Part shown: positions 5,916 through 13,865 of the stretch, one piece after another
Layout: each line of letters opens with the position of its first letter
Numbering within the stretch: the first letter of the stretch is position 1
Assembly: GCA_903917955.1 (NCBI GenBank)
Contig: CAIXCO010000023.1
Location: 1-14,912, forward strand
Origin: an uncultured Chlorobiaceae bacterium
Lineage (GTDB): Bacteria > Bacteroidota > Chlorobiia > Chlorobiales > Chlorobiaceae
DNA: 14,912 nt
Reading direction: 5' to 3'
Made by a program: the position numbers and the translations under genes
Notes under the pieces: model-generated
The model's input: only the letters and a program-made list of their open reading frames with translations
Database searches by the model: none
Told to the model about the DNA's origin: nothing

Positions 5916-6842
5916 CTATTCCGAGAGCACGTTCCGGCACGCTTCGCCGGGATATTCAATTTCGACGGTTGAGTGATAGAGCCCGTATCGCTCAACCAAC
6001 GCTCTGATGCGCTCCTTGAGCTGCATGTAGGTTTCAGCGTCGAGGAGGGTATCGACTTCGAGATGGGCGGTAAAGACGGTATGAACGCCGTCGAGTGACC
6101 AGATGTGGGCATGGTGAACGGCATGAATACGCTCCATCGCCTCAATCTCCCTTGTAATGAGGGCGATATCAAGCTCAGCAGGTACCGCCTGCAAAAAGAC
6201 CGGCAGCATTGCTTTCAGATTTTTGACTACGCCGGAAAGAATGTAGAGGGTGATGATGACGGCAAGAAGCGGATCGAGCACCGGAATATCCCAGAAGTAG
6301 AGCACAATGGCAACAACCAGCACAGCAACCCATCCAAGCACATCTTCGAGCAGGTGCAGGGCAACAACTTTGGCATTCAAGCCGCTCTCTTTGGAGAGTT
6401 TGGCCATGGCAATGCCGTTGACCAGCACACCGACGATGGCGAGAAGAATCATCCCTCCTGCATCAGGTTTTTGCGGGTCAAGAATACGGGGTATGGCGTG
6501 GGCGAGCACAAAGAGCGAGCTGGTGAGCAACACCACCGTGCTGATCAGCGCTCCGAGAAGGGAGAAGCGTTTATAGCCATAAGAGTAACGGGCACTGCTC
6601 TTTTCGCCGGAGATGCTCTCGAAGTACCAAGCCTGTGCAAGGGCAAAGCAGTCGCCGAGATCGTGGACGGCATCGGCCAAAATTGCGGTACTGCCGGTTA
6701 ACATTCCGCCGACAACCTCGACAAGGGTAAAGCCTAAATTGAGGAAAAAAGCAACCTTGATGTTTCCGGATGCATGATGATGGTGGTGATGAGGAGTCGC
6801 ATCATGCGTATGCTCACACTTTTCTGACGTTTTCTTCTCCAT
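5916..6842 (-). CDS. cation diffusion facilitator, Zn2+ type (CzcD/ZitB-like)
   Basis: A 308-residue inner-membrane metal exporter exchanging cytosolic Zn2+ (possibly Cd2+ or Co2+) for protons. The N-terminal cytosolic tail is histidine-rich (H11, H13, H18-H23), a common metal-sensing feature of zinc CDFs. Six membrane helices follow, with the transport site formed by H60/D64 in helix 2 (ADAVHDLGDC) and H163/D167 in helix 5 (ALHLLEDVLG); the HD-HD set is the zinc-selective type. The cytosolic C-terminal domain (from about 212) carries HAVHHAHIWSLDG and HLEVD, typical of the dimer domain. The start ATG at 6842 has no strong ribosome binding site. The gene lies 44 bases downstream of purU on the same strand and may be cotranscribed. 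No metal-sensor operator was recognised. Confidence 0.94.
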   Translation of the reverse strand: MEKKTSEKCEHTHDATPHHHHHHASGNIKVAFFLNLGFTLVEVVGGMLTGSTAILADAVHDLGDCFALAQAWYFESISGEKSSARYSYGYKRFSLLGALISTVVLLTSSLFVLAHAIPRILDPQKPDAGGMILLAIVGVLVNGIAMAKLSKESGLNAKVVALHLLEDVLGWVAVLVVAIVLYFWDIPVLDPLLAVIITLYILSGVVKNLKAMLPVFLQAVPAELDIALITREIEAMERIHAVHHAHIWSLDGVHTVFTAHLEVDTLLDAETYMQLKERIRALVERYGLYHSTVEIEYPGEACRNVLSE

Positions 6843-6886
6843 AGGATGTTTATTGTTATCTTTTAGCCTGACCTCTCAGCAGTGAC

Positions 6887-7750
6887 TTAATCAAATACGA
6901 CAGTTTTTTTGCCATTTACAAGAATACGGTGTTCTGAGTGAAGACGAAGAGCGTGGGCAAGTACAAGCCGCTCAAGGTCGCGCCCCTTGCGGACAAGATC
7001 ATCAAGGGTATCCTTGTGGCTTACCCGCATAATATCCTGCTCAATTATCGGCCCCTGGTCGAGCTCTTCGGTGACGTAATGGCTGGTGGCGCCGATGATT
7101 TTAACCCCCCGTTCATAAGCCTGCCGGTAGGGGCTGCTCCCGACAAAAGCAGGCAGAAAGGAGTGATGAATATTGATGATCTGGCCAGGATAGCGGTCAA
7201 CAAACTGAGGAGAAAGCACCTGCATATAGCGTGCAAGTACAACGGTATCAATCGAGTGTTTCTCGAGAAGGTCGATCTCCCGAAGCTCAATCTCCAGCTT
7301 GTTTTCACGGGTGACGGGAAAATGATGGAAGGGAATGCCATGATGCGCGGCAAGCGAACCAAGATCCGGATGGTTAGCCACAATCAGCGCAATATCAATG
7401 GCGAACTCCCCGATACTGTTCCGCCAGAGAATTTCCTGGAGGCAATGATCGTAACGGGAGACAAAAATTGCCACGCGGGTTTTGCGACCGGTAAAACGGA
7501 TTTTCCATGAGGCGTTGAACTCTTTCGCAAGTGGGGAAAAGGCCTCAACAAGCTCAGAAACAGGAATTGAGAAGTTCTCGGTGCTCCATGAGACCCTTAT
7601 AAAAAAGGTCTTTTCAACGGGATCCACATGCTCGTCAAGATCCAGAATATTGCCGCCCCGCTCATAAATAAAGTGTGAAATACGTGAAACAAGTCCGGGA
7701 CGATCAGTACAGGAGAGCAGAAGAATAGCTACCGGATGGGATAGAGTCAT
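6887..7750 (-). CDS. purU: formyltetrahydrofolate deformylase PurU
   Basis: A 287-residue cytosolic enzyme that hydrolyses 10-formyl-tetrahydrofolate to formate and tetrahydrofolate, balancing one-carbon pools and feeding formate to PurT-type purine synthesis. An N-terminal ACT domain (about residues 8-85, ILLLSCTDRPGLVSRISHFI) is followed by the formyltransferase-fold domain with the catalytic N193/H195 in INIHHSFLPAF and D231 in EELDQGPIIEQD. Length matches the family (about 280-290). The frame is open to a TTG at 7795, but the ATG at 7750 is where the family normally begins, so I used it; its ribosome binding site is poor (A-rich). The cation efflux gene follows 44 bases downstream. Confidence 0.95.
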   Translation of the reverse strand: MTLSHPVAILLLSCTDRPGLVSRISHFIYERGGNILDLDEHVDPVEKTFFIRVSWSTENFSIPVSELVEAFSPLAKEFNASWKIRFTGRKTRVAIFVSRYDHCLQEILWRNSIGEFAIDIALIVANHPDLGSLAAHHGIPFHHFPVTRENKLEIELREIDLLEKHSIDTVVLARYMQVLSPQFVDRYPGQIINIHHSFLPAFVGSSPYRQAYERGVKIIGATSHYVTEELDQGPIIEQDIMRVSHKDTLDDLVRKGRDLERLVLAHALRLHSEHRILVNGKKTVVFD

Positions 7751-7809
7751 TATCTTTTTTTTGATTCCACAGGAGTTGGCATTTAAGAAAAACAAGAAGT
7801 TGCAAAGGT

Positions 7810-7831
7810 GAAAAAATTTAATGATTTTTTC
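7810..7831. promoter_or_regulatory. AT-rich dyad between the divergent purU and PAP2 genes
   Basis: GAAAAAAT and ATTTTTTC flank a 6-base centre (7810-7831), a perfect 8-bp dyad. Because both adjacent genes point away from it, it is not a terminator for either and may be an operator or promoter element. Low-complexity arms make chance a fair alternative. Confidence 0.25.
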
Positions 7832-7877
7832 GCCAAGTTAGAGGTCAACAGAACCCCATGAGTGCATTGCGGAAACT

Positions 7878-7963
7878 ATGAAAGTTTTATTGAAATTCCT
7901 CTCAAAGCAAAAGAGGGTGACATGAGCAGATTTACCGATTACAGCCTGATCTACAAAAAGTAG
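7878..7963 (+). other. two overlapping tiny ORFs in front of the PAP2 gene (possible leader peptides)
   Basis: ATG at 7878 encodes 15 residues (MKVLLKFLSKQKRVT) ending in TGA at 7923-7925. A second ATG at 7922 overlaps that stop (ATGA) and encodes 13 residues (MSRFTDYSLIYKK) ending in TAG at 7961-7963, four bases ahead of the PAP2 start. The second ORF has the best ribosome binding site of the area (AGAGGGTGAC just before ATG); the first has GCGGAAACT. PAP2 itself has only a weak site, so translation may be coupled through these ORFs. Expression is not shown by sequence alone. Confidence 0.3.
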
Positions 7964-7967
7964 TGCC

Positions 7968-8588
7968 ATGATGAACCAAACCCGTCAATGGAGTGTAGCG
8001 TCGGCAACCGTTACCCTGCTCGGCATCCTCAGTTATTTTTTTGCCGATCTTCAAACTGCGTTGTGGTTCCATGCGCTTGAGAACACATTGTTGTACAAGG
8101 TGTTCGAAAAAATAACGCTCTTTGGCGATTCACTCGGCTACCTGATCGGAGGAGCGCTGCTCTTTGGCGTTTTTCGTAACAAAAAACCGTTCTGGGCCTT
8201 TTCAGGACTCTTCCTCTTCTCTACCGTTGCGCTTTCGGGATTAAGTGCCGACCTTGTCAAATATATCGCTGGCAGGGCAAGGCCTAAGCTCTATTTCAAT
8301 GAACATCTCTACGGATTTGACTTTTTCCGTTGGCAATACGCATGGACCTCCTTTCCCTCTGGCCATTCGGCAACAGCCTTCGGCGTGGCAATACTACTTG
8401 CCCTCCTTTACCCGCGATGGCGATTTGTCGCTCTTGTTGGCGCTCTGCTTATCGCATTCAGTCGTCTTGTTCTTGCCCAGCACTATATCAGCGATGTCAT
8501 TGCTGGCTCTTTTCTGGGAATTGTTTCCTCAGTTCTGCTCTATAATCTTTACTTTAAATCGAAACTTGACAACTCTCTACAAAAATAA
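7968..8588 (+). CDS. PAP2-family membrane phosphatase
   Basis: A 206-residue integral membrane phosphatase with the three PAP2 motifs complete: KYIAGRARP (K98 to R105-P106), PSGH (130-133) and SRLVLAQHYISD (S165-R166, H172, D176). About six membrane helices are visible and the active site faces the periplasm in known relatives. Substrates in the family are lipid phosphates: undecaprenyl pyrophosphate, phosphatidylglycerol phosphate or lipid A phosphate. Its place at the head of a polyprenol-linked sugar transfer module suggests recycling of the polyprenyl carrier or trimming of an acceptor phosphate (inference). The ATG at 7968 has a weak ribosome binding site; Met2 at 7971 is an equal alternative. 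The next gene starts inside its 3' end. Confidence 0.93.
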   Translation: MMNQTRQWSVASATVTLLGILSYFFADLQTALWFHALENTLLYKVFEKITLFGDSLGYLIGGALLFGVFRNKKPFWAFSGLFLFSTVALSGLSADLVKYIAGRARPKLYFNEHLYGFDFFRWQYAWTSFPSGHSATAFGVAILLALLYPRWRFVALVGALLIAFSRLVLAQHYISDVIAGSFLGIVSSVLLYNLYFKSKLDNSLQK

Positions 8589-10116
8589 ATCTGAAACAGG
8601 CTGGTTTTTGGCGGCGCTGGCACTCCTTATCCTGGTCAGTTTTTTTCTCGGCCTTGGCTCTGCTCCCCTTTTTGATGTCGATGAAGGTGCATTCATTGAG
8701 GCGACGCGGGAGATGATGGTCAGCAAAAACTATCTGACCACCTGGCTGAACGGTGTACCCCGTTTTGACAAGCCAATCCTGATTTACTGGCTGCAACTTG
8801 CCTCTGTCAAGCTGTTCGGACTCAATGAGTTTGCCTTCCGACTTCCCTCGGCCTTGGGCGGAAGCGTTTGGGCAACGTCAATTTTTCTCTTTATGCGGCG
8901 GTACATTGGCAACCGGCAAGCATTTTTTGCGGCAGCCATGATGGTTCTCTCGTTGCAGGTAATGGTGATTGCAAAGGCAGCCATAGCCGATGGAGTGCTC
9001 AACTGCTTCCTTGCCATCACCATGCTCAGCCTGCTCCACCATTACAAAACAGAATCGAAAGCGACGCTTTATCTTGCCTTTGCGAGCGCCGGGTTCGGGA
9101 TGCTCACAAAAGGGCCAATCGCCATCATCATTCCCTTTGCCGTCACCTTTCTCTTTGCACTGCAGGAAAAATCATTGAAACAATGGTTCGGCATGATCAT
9201 CAATCCGGCAGGAATTGTGCTCTTTATGGCCATTGCCTTGCCCTGGTACCTGCTTGAATACCGTGATCAGGGGATGGCCTTTATTGAGGGATTTTTTTTC
9301 AAACACAATATCAGCCGTTTTAACTCCTCCCTTGAGGGGCACTCCGGCTCCCTCTTCTACTATATTCCGGTCATCATTCTCGGCCTTATGCCCTTTACCG
9401 GCCTCTTTTTTACCATGCTGTTCAACCTCAAAAGCCTGCTTTCCGACAGGGTGAACCGCTTTCTTTTGATCTGGGCCAGCTTTGTCTTTCTCTTTTTCTC
9501 CCTCTCCGGTACCAAACTGCCGCACTACATGATCTACGGCTATACTCCGCTCTTTATTCTCATGGCAAGGGCGCTGCCCTTAAACCTTCATCCACGACGA
9601 ATGGCCCTCTGGCCGCTACTTCTGCTTGCCGCTCTCGCCTGCCTTCCGTTGCTCCTGCCTGTGGCGCTGCAAAAAATTGATGACGGCTATATCAAGGCAA
9701 TCATAGAAGGGGCGGTAGGGCTTACAGGGCAAGGTTATCTGCTGGTCATCGGTGCAGCCATCATCGGCGTATCTCTCATACAGTTTCTCCCCCGCTTACC
9801 AGCCGAATGGCGACTGATTGCGACCGGAATCGTTTTTTCGCTGCTGATAAACCTTTTCCTTATGCCTTTTGCCGGAAGCCTCATGCAAAAACCGGTGAAG
9901 GAGGCTGCTCTCATGGCAAAAGAGAGGGGATATAAAATCGTGATGTGGAAAACCTGGAACCCCTCTTTTTTAGTATATTCAGAATCTTTTGTTGAAAAGC
10001 GTACCCCCGGCCCGGGCGAGATTGTTTTGACAACCGTCAAAGAGCTTGAAACGCTTGATAATCCAGCCGTACTCTATCGCAAAAACGGCATTGTACTGGC
10101 AAAACTGAGACCATGA
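8566..10116 (+). CDS. ArnT/PMT-like (GT39/GT83 type) membrane glycosyltransferase
   Basis: About 516 residues, with some 11-12 membrane helices and a C-terminal soluble tail. The first periplasmic loop carries the catalytic acidic motif (APLFDVDEGAFIEATREMM, D37-V-D39-E40), then FDKPILIYWLQ and LTKGPIA, all typical of ArnT-like enzymes. These use a polyprenyl-phosphate sugar at the periplasmic face and transfer the sugar to lipid A or another envelope acceptor. The frame is open far into the PAP2 gene. I place the start at TTG 8566, which gives a short N-tail before helix 1; ATG 8494 (540 residues, 95-base overlap with PAP2) and TTG 8608 are alternatives, and none has a strong ribosome binding site. 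The stop overlaps the next start (ATGA at 10113-10116). Acceptor and sugar cannot be told from sequence. Confidence 0.9.
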   Translation: MTTLYKNKSETGWFLAALALLILVSFFLGLGSAPLFDVDEGAFIEATREMMVSKNYLTTWLNGVPRFDKPILIYWLQLASVKLFGLNEFAFRLPSALGGSVWATSIFLFMRRYIGNRQAFFAAAMMVLSLQVMVIAKAAIADGVLNCFLAITMLSLLHHYKTESKATLYLAFASAGFGMLTKGPIAIIIPFAVTFLFALQEKSLKQWFGMIINPAGIVLFMAIALPWYLLEYRDQGMAFIEGFFFKHNISRFNSSLEGHSGSLFYYIPVIILGLMPFTGLFFTMLFNLKSLLSDRVNRFLLIWASFVFLFFSLSGTKLPHYMIYGYTPLFILMARALPLNLHPRRMALWPLLLLAALACLPLLLPVALQKIDDGYIKAIIEGAVGLTGQGYLLVIGAAIIGVSLIQFLPRLPAEWRLIATGIVFSLLINLFLMPFAGSLMQKPVKEAALMAKERGYKIVMWKTWNPSFLVYSESFVEKRTPGPGEIVLTTVKELETLDNPAVLYRKNGIVLAKLRP

Positions 10117-11060
10117 ATTCTGATACCATAAAGCTTTCGGTCGTTATACCGGTCATGAATGAGGCCGAGAACATCAAACCCCTCTTTGCCGCACTTGCCC
10201 TCTCACTGGCAGATGTTGAGCACGAGATTGTTCTGGTTGATGACGGCTCTACCGACAACACCGTGGATGAAATCCGGGCCCATGCTCCGGCCAATGCGCA
10301 ACTTGTCATACTCAACAAGAATTACGGGCAGACAACCGCGATGGCTGCCGGCATCGACCATGCACGAGGTGAACTGATTGCCACCATGGATGGTGACTTG
10401 CAGAATGACCCTTCGGATATTCCGATGATGATGCACTACCTTTATGACCATGATCTTGATGTGGTTGCAGGGCGAAGGGCTGGACGACAGGATGGTATGT
10501 TCCTGAGAAAAATTCCAAGCAAGATCGCCAATGCCCTCATCAGAAATCTGACCAATGTGCACATCCGCGACTATGGCTGCACGCTGAAGGTCTTCAAAAA
10601 AGATGTGGCCAAAAATCTCGGTCTCTACGGCGAGCTGCACCGCTTTATACCGGTGCTCGTGCAACTCTATGGCGCCAGCATGGAAGAGGTTGATGTACGG
10701 CATCACCCCCGAAAATTCGGAACATCAAAATATGGGATAGGACGCACCTTCAAGGTGTTGAGCGACCTGCTCTTCATGCTCTTTTTCCAGAAATACAGCC
10801 AGAAACCGATGCATCTTTTCGGGACGCTTGGTTTTCTCTCCCTCTCGATAGGCATAGCCCTGAATCTTTACCTTCTTGCCCTGAAAATTCTGGGTCAGGA
10901 AATTGGCGGACGCCCGCTGCTCTCACTGGGCATCATCATGACCTTTATCGGCATTCAGCTCATTACGACCGGCTTTATTGCCGAATTCATCATGCGCACC
11001 TACTACGAGTCACAGAACAAGAAACCCTATATCATCAAAAAGATCGTTGGCAAACCGTAA
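10113..11060 (+). CDS. GT2 polyprenyl-phosphate sugar synthase (DPM1/ArnC/GtrB-like) with two C-terminal membrane helices
   Basis: A 315-residue family 2 glycosyltransferase. It has the nucleotide-sugar site VDDGS (42-46), the metal site DGDLQNDP (93-100), RDYGCTLKVFKK (152-163), and the KFGTSKYG motif (201-208) characteristic of dolichol/undecaprenyl-phosphate sugar synthases. Two membrane helices at about 235-257 and 269-292 anchor it, as in ArnC, GtrB and YfdH. It would charge undecaprenyl phosphate with a single sugar from a UDP- or GDP-sugar on the cytoplasmic side, giving the donor for the ArnT-like enzyme encoded just upstream. The start overlaps the preceding stop by four bases, which points to coupled translation. 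Which sugar is used cannot be read from sequence. Confidence 0.93.
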   Translation: MNSDTIKLSVVIPVMNEAENIKPLFAALALSLADVEHEIVLVDDGSTDNTVDEIRAHAPANAQLVILNKNYGQTTAMAAGIDHARGELIATMDGDLQNDPSDIPMMMHYLYDHDLDVVAGRRAGRQDGMFLRKIPSKIANALIRNLTNVHIRDYGCTLKVFKKDVAKNLGLYGELHRFIPVLVQLYGASMEEVDVRHHPRKFGTSKYGIGRTFKVLSDLLFMLFFQKYSQKPMHLFGTLGFLSLSIGIALNLYLLALKILGQEIGGRPLLSLGIIMTFIGIQLITTGFIAEFIMRTYYESQNKKPYIIKKIVGKP

Positions 11061-11946
11061 CATCAACCCCAAAAAGCTGCTCAAAACGCTGCTGCAGCTC
11101 ATTGTCACCAGTGCAGCCCTTTATCTTGTCCTGAAAAAGACCGATGTTCCCAAACTTGGTGACATTATCCGGAATGCCAACCCCTGGTATCTTCTGCTCT
11201 CACTCCTTTTTTTCAATATCTCCAAGTTCATCAATGCGGTGCGCCTGAACCGCTTTTTCAAGGTCATCGGCATTGAACTCTCTGCGATGTACAACCTGAA
11301 GCTCTACTATCTCGGAATGTTCTATAATCTCTTCCTTCCGGGAGGCGTCGGCGGTGATGGCTACAAAATTTATGTGCTGCAAAAAAACCACGGACTGAAA
11401 ATGATCAATGTTTTTCATGCGGTGTTTTGGGACCGTCTCTCCGGAATCATTGCACTGATCTTTCTTTCGCTCATCCTGCTGCAACCGAGCAGTTTTGTTG
11501 TGCACCTTCCCCGGTTTGTGCCCTATCTCTGGGTCTTGCTCATTGCTGTCTACCCGCTGGCACGGCTGCTCAACAAGCTCTTTTATAAACAGTTTATCAG
11601 CGTTTTTACCATCACCTCCATCGAGTCGCTGCTGATTCAGATTGCCCAGGTAATCTCTGCATTTTTTATACTGAAAGCCATTTCACAGAATGCACATGTC
11701 GTTGACTATCTGGTGATATTTTTGATATCGACAATCGCAACCATTATTCCAATCACGATCGGAGGAGCTGGAGCCCGGGAGATAACCTTCTTTTATCTGC
11801 TTGGTTTTATACAAGTAGGCACCAACGCAGGCGTTGCACTCTCGCTCATCTTCTTTGTTATTTCGGCCATCTCCTCACTTGCCGGAATTCTCACGCGGAT
11901 CCATCATGAAAAAAGCGTGCCGGAAATCGAGGAAGTCCACCCATAG
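11047..11946 (+). CDS. LPG-synthase-TM/UPF0104 family flippase-like membrane protein
   Basis: About 299 residues with seven to eight membrane helices. The family patterns LPGGVGGDGYKIYVL and TIGGAGAREITFFYLLG are both present; they are shared by the flippase half of MprF, archaeal AglD-type proteins and UPF0104 members. The catalytic aminoacyl-transferase domain of MprF is absent, so lysyl-phosphatidylglycerol synthesis is not expected. In this operon a role in moving the polyprenyl-phosphate sugar made by the GT2 to the periplasmic side is plausible (inference). The frame is open inside the GT2 gene; I chose TTG 11047 (14-base overlap), since no ATG fits ahead of the first helix. It ends 12 bases before the end of recJ, which converges on it. 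Confidence 0.9.
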   Translation: MANRNINPKKLLKTLLQLIVTSAALYLVLKKTDVPKLGDIIRNANPWYLLLSLLFFNISKFINAVRLNRFFKVIGIELSAMYNLKLYYLGMFYNLFLPGGVGGDGYKIYVLQKNHGLKMINVFHAVFWDRLSGIIALIFLSLILLQPSSFVVHLPRFVPYLWVLLIAVYPLARLLNKLFYKQFISVFTITSIESLLIQIAQVISAFFILKAISQNAHVVDYLVIFLISTIATIIPITIGGAGAREITFFYLLGFIQVGTNAGVALSLIFFVISAISSLAGILTRIHHEKSVPEIEEVHP

Positions 11947-11958
11947 CAGCTTCAAATG

Positions 11959-13668
11959 CTAAGGGTTGGTGAGTTCAAGATCTTTCAGCTTGATCTGCCA
12001 CTGCTCGCGATTGTTCCACATCCTTTTCTCGACCGAATAGACCATCGAAAATACCGGACGGAATTGAGTTGTAAGCGCGGTATAGATGTCGATACGGTCA
12101 AAACCGATCACGTCGAAGGTGCGCCCGTTCCTGTCTCTGAGTGCAAACTTGACGTGCCGCTCTTTGAGCAGTTTTGGCTGGCCATAGAGCACAAGATCTT
12201 CCGACATGAAGAGCGGCTCACGGTTCCCATGACCGTAGGGTGCAAACTGTTCGAGCACATTGATAAAGTTAGCGGTAATCTCCTCAAGAGTAAGCCGTGA
12301 ATCAACAACAAGCTCTTTCTGCCGTTGTCCAATTGAGAGACGAACGGAACAGACCTCGTTGAACTTTTTGCGGAATGGTGCAAAATTTTCGGGCCGGAGG
12401 GTAATTCCTGCCGCCTGCTGATGCCCCCCGAACTGTTCGAGATAGTCGCCGCACTCTTGCAGCGCCTCATAGATATTGAGCCCTTCAACGCTTCGTACCG
12501 ATCCCTTGATAAGCCCGTTCATGCCACCGAGGATGACCGTCGGCAGATAATGTTTTTCAATCATTTTTGAAGCCACAATACCAAGCACTCCGATATGCCA
12601 TGATTCGTCATAGAGCACAATCGAAGAACTCCAGGAAGCAACATGGCTTGCAATCAGCTTTTCAGCCTGCACCATAATGTCGGCATCAATTTCCCTGCGC
12701 CTTGAGTTCATACCATCAAGCTCATCGGCATGGCGCTTGCACTCCTCAATCGAATCGCAAAGCAGCCACTCAACGGCAAGGTGTGCGGAGTGCATTCTTC
12801 CTGCGGCATTGATACGGGGCGCAATGCCAAATGCAATATGAAACATGCCAAATTCTGCCGGAGCAACCTTCATGAGCGCAAACATCGCCTGTAAATTGGC
12901 TCTGGGCTTTGTGCGCATACGCTGCAACCCTTCGCGAACCATCGTACGATTTTCATTTTCCAGAGAAACCATGTCGGCCGCTGTGGCAATGGCAACAAAA
13001 TCAAGATATTTCTGCCAGCTCTCCGGAGCGGCCTGCATACGCTCGGCAATGGCCTGAATGAACTTGAAGGCCACACCGCACCCGCATAACTCCCTGAAAG
13101 GATAGGTGGAGCCGGGAACCTTTGGATTCAAAATAGCATAGGCCGGGGGAAGCTCATCAGGCTCGTGATGGTCGCAGATGATGACATCAATACCCTGACC
13201 TTGACATCGCCCTATCGCTTCATTTTCGTTTATGCCGCAATCGACGGTCACAAGGAGCGTGACGTTTTGCTCAACAACCGAGTCGATGCCCTCAGTCGAC
13301 AGGCCATAACCCTCCGTAAAGCGGTCATTGATATAGTAGGAGACTTGAGCCCCCTGCTCTTTCAAAAAAAGCAGGAGCAGTGCCGTACCGGTTGTGCCAT
13401 CAACATCATAATCACCATAAAGCATTATTTTTTCATGATTGCAGATGGCCCGCAGTGTGCGCTCGACCGCACGCTCCATATCCTGCAGAAGAAAGGGAGA
13501 GGGTAAATCAAGAATCGAAGCACGAAAGTACTCCTTTGCCTCCTCGTAGGTCTGAACACCGCGATTGAAGAGTGCCCTTGCAACAGGCAGCGAAACATTG
13601 ATTGCCTCTGAGAGAACAAGTACCGCCTGTTCATCGGGAGAGCGAAAATTCCAGCGGTATCGTTTCAT
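11959..13668 (-). CDS. recJ: single-stranded-DNA-specific exonuclease RecJ
   Basis: A 569-residue DHH-family 5'-3' ssDNA exonuclease of recombination and mismatch repair; length is normal for RecJ. The metal-binding motifs run in order: GDYDVDG (85-91), TVDCGINENE (141-150), CDHHEPDELP (165-174), the FVAIATAADMVSL segment (224-236), and the DHHA1 motifs GIAPRINAAGRM (281-292) and GGHQQAAG (414-421). The C-terminal OB-type region ends with WQIKLKDLEL. All catalytic residues look intact. The ATG at 13668 has no strong ribosome binding site. It is divergent from fbp, with 197 bases between the two starts, and converges with the flippase-like gene with only 12 bases between, so a shared terminator would have to lie within coding sequence or be weak. 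Confidence 0.97.
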   Translation of the reverse strand: MKRYRWNFRSPDEQAVLVLSEAINVSLPVARALFNRGVQTYEEAKEYFRASILDLPSPFLLQDMERAVERTLRAICNHEKIMLYGDYDVDGTTGTALLLLFLKEQGAQVSYYINDRFTEGYGLSTEGIDSVVEQNVTLLVTVDCGINENEAIGRCQGQGIDVIICDHHEPDELPPAYAILNPKVPGSTYPFRELCGCGVAFKFIQAIAERMQAAPESWQKYLDFVAIATAADMVSLENENRTMVREGLQRMRTKPRANLQAMFALMKVAPAEFGMFHIAFGIAPRINAAGRMHSAHLAVEWLLCDSIEECKRHADELDGMNSRRREIDADIMVQAEKLIASHVASWSSSIVLYDESWHIGVLGIVASKMIEKHYLPTVILGGMNGLIKGSVRSVEGLNIYEALQECGDYLEQFGGHQQAAGITLRPENFAPFRKKFNEVCSVRLSIGQRQKELVVDSRLTLEEITANFINVLEQFAPYGHGNREPLFMSEDLVLYGQPKLLKERHVKFALRDRNGRTFDVIGFDRIDIYTALTTQFRPVFSMVYSVEKRMWNNREQWQIKLKDLELTNP

Positions 13669-13770
13669 GAAAAAAGGAAAAGAGGGCTAGTGAAAAGAAG
13701 CTCAATTTAGGCAAGAGTTCGCCATTTCCTGAAAAAAAACATTTCACCAACGATCTGCTGGCTTATACAC

Positions 13771-13799
13771 TTGAAAGAGGCTCTGAATATCCCTACATT
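13771..13799 (+). promoter_or_regulatory. candidate sigma-70 promoter for fbp
   Basis: TTGAAA (13771-13776) and TACATT (13794-13799) are spaced by exactly 17 bases. Transcription would start near 13806, about 60 bases before the fbp ATG and just ahead of the dyad at 13810-13828. Sequence match only. Confidence 0.4.
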
Positions 13800-13809
13800 G
13801 GAGTTCGAA

Positions 13810-13828
13810 CGATAGACATTGTCTATCG
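13810..13828 (+). promoter_or_regulatory. perfect dyad in the fbp leader (operator or 5' hairpin)
   Basis: CGATAGAC and GTCTATCG flank a 3-base centre (ATT), a perfect 8-bp dyad, 37 bases ahead of the fbp ATG. With the promoter proposed at 13771-13799 it would sit at about +5 to +23. It could bind a repressor or fold as a stabilising 5' hairpin in the mRNA. No known regulator site was recognised. Confidence 0.45.
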
Positions 13829-13865
13829 CTCAATAAACACACACTAACCATCAGGAAGAGAGAGC

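Noticed and set aside
6105..6701. 198-residue plus-strand ORF opposite the cation efflux gene
   Set aside because: Antisense to a clear CDF gene; Gln/His/Asp-rich sequence is the usual shadow of membrane helices.
6770..6800. Short repeated ATG/GTG triplets
   Set aside because: They encode the histidine-rich tail of the cation efflux protein and are not a DNA repeat element.
6938..7510. 190-residue plus-strand ORF opposite purU
   Set aside because: Antisense shadow of a well identified enzyme gene; no recognisable domain.
7751..7795. 15-residue N-terminal extension of PurU from a TTG
   Set aside because: The ACT domain starts directly after the ATG at 7750 and the extension has no family counterpart.
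8245..8565. N-terminal extension of the ArnT-like protein deep into the PAP2 gene
   Set aside because: This part is the PAP2 coding sequence read in another frame; its residues have no ArnT-like character and PAP2 has all its motifs there.
11944..11961. Small inverted repeat between the flippase-like gene and recJ as a shared terminator
   Set aside because: Only a 5-bp stem with an 8-base loop and no T-run on either strand.
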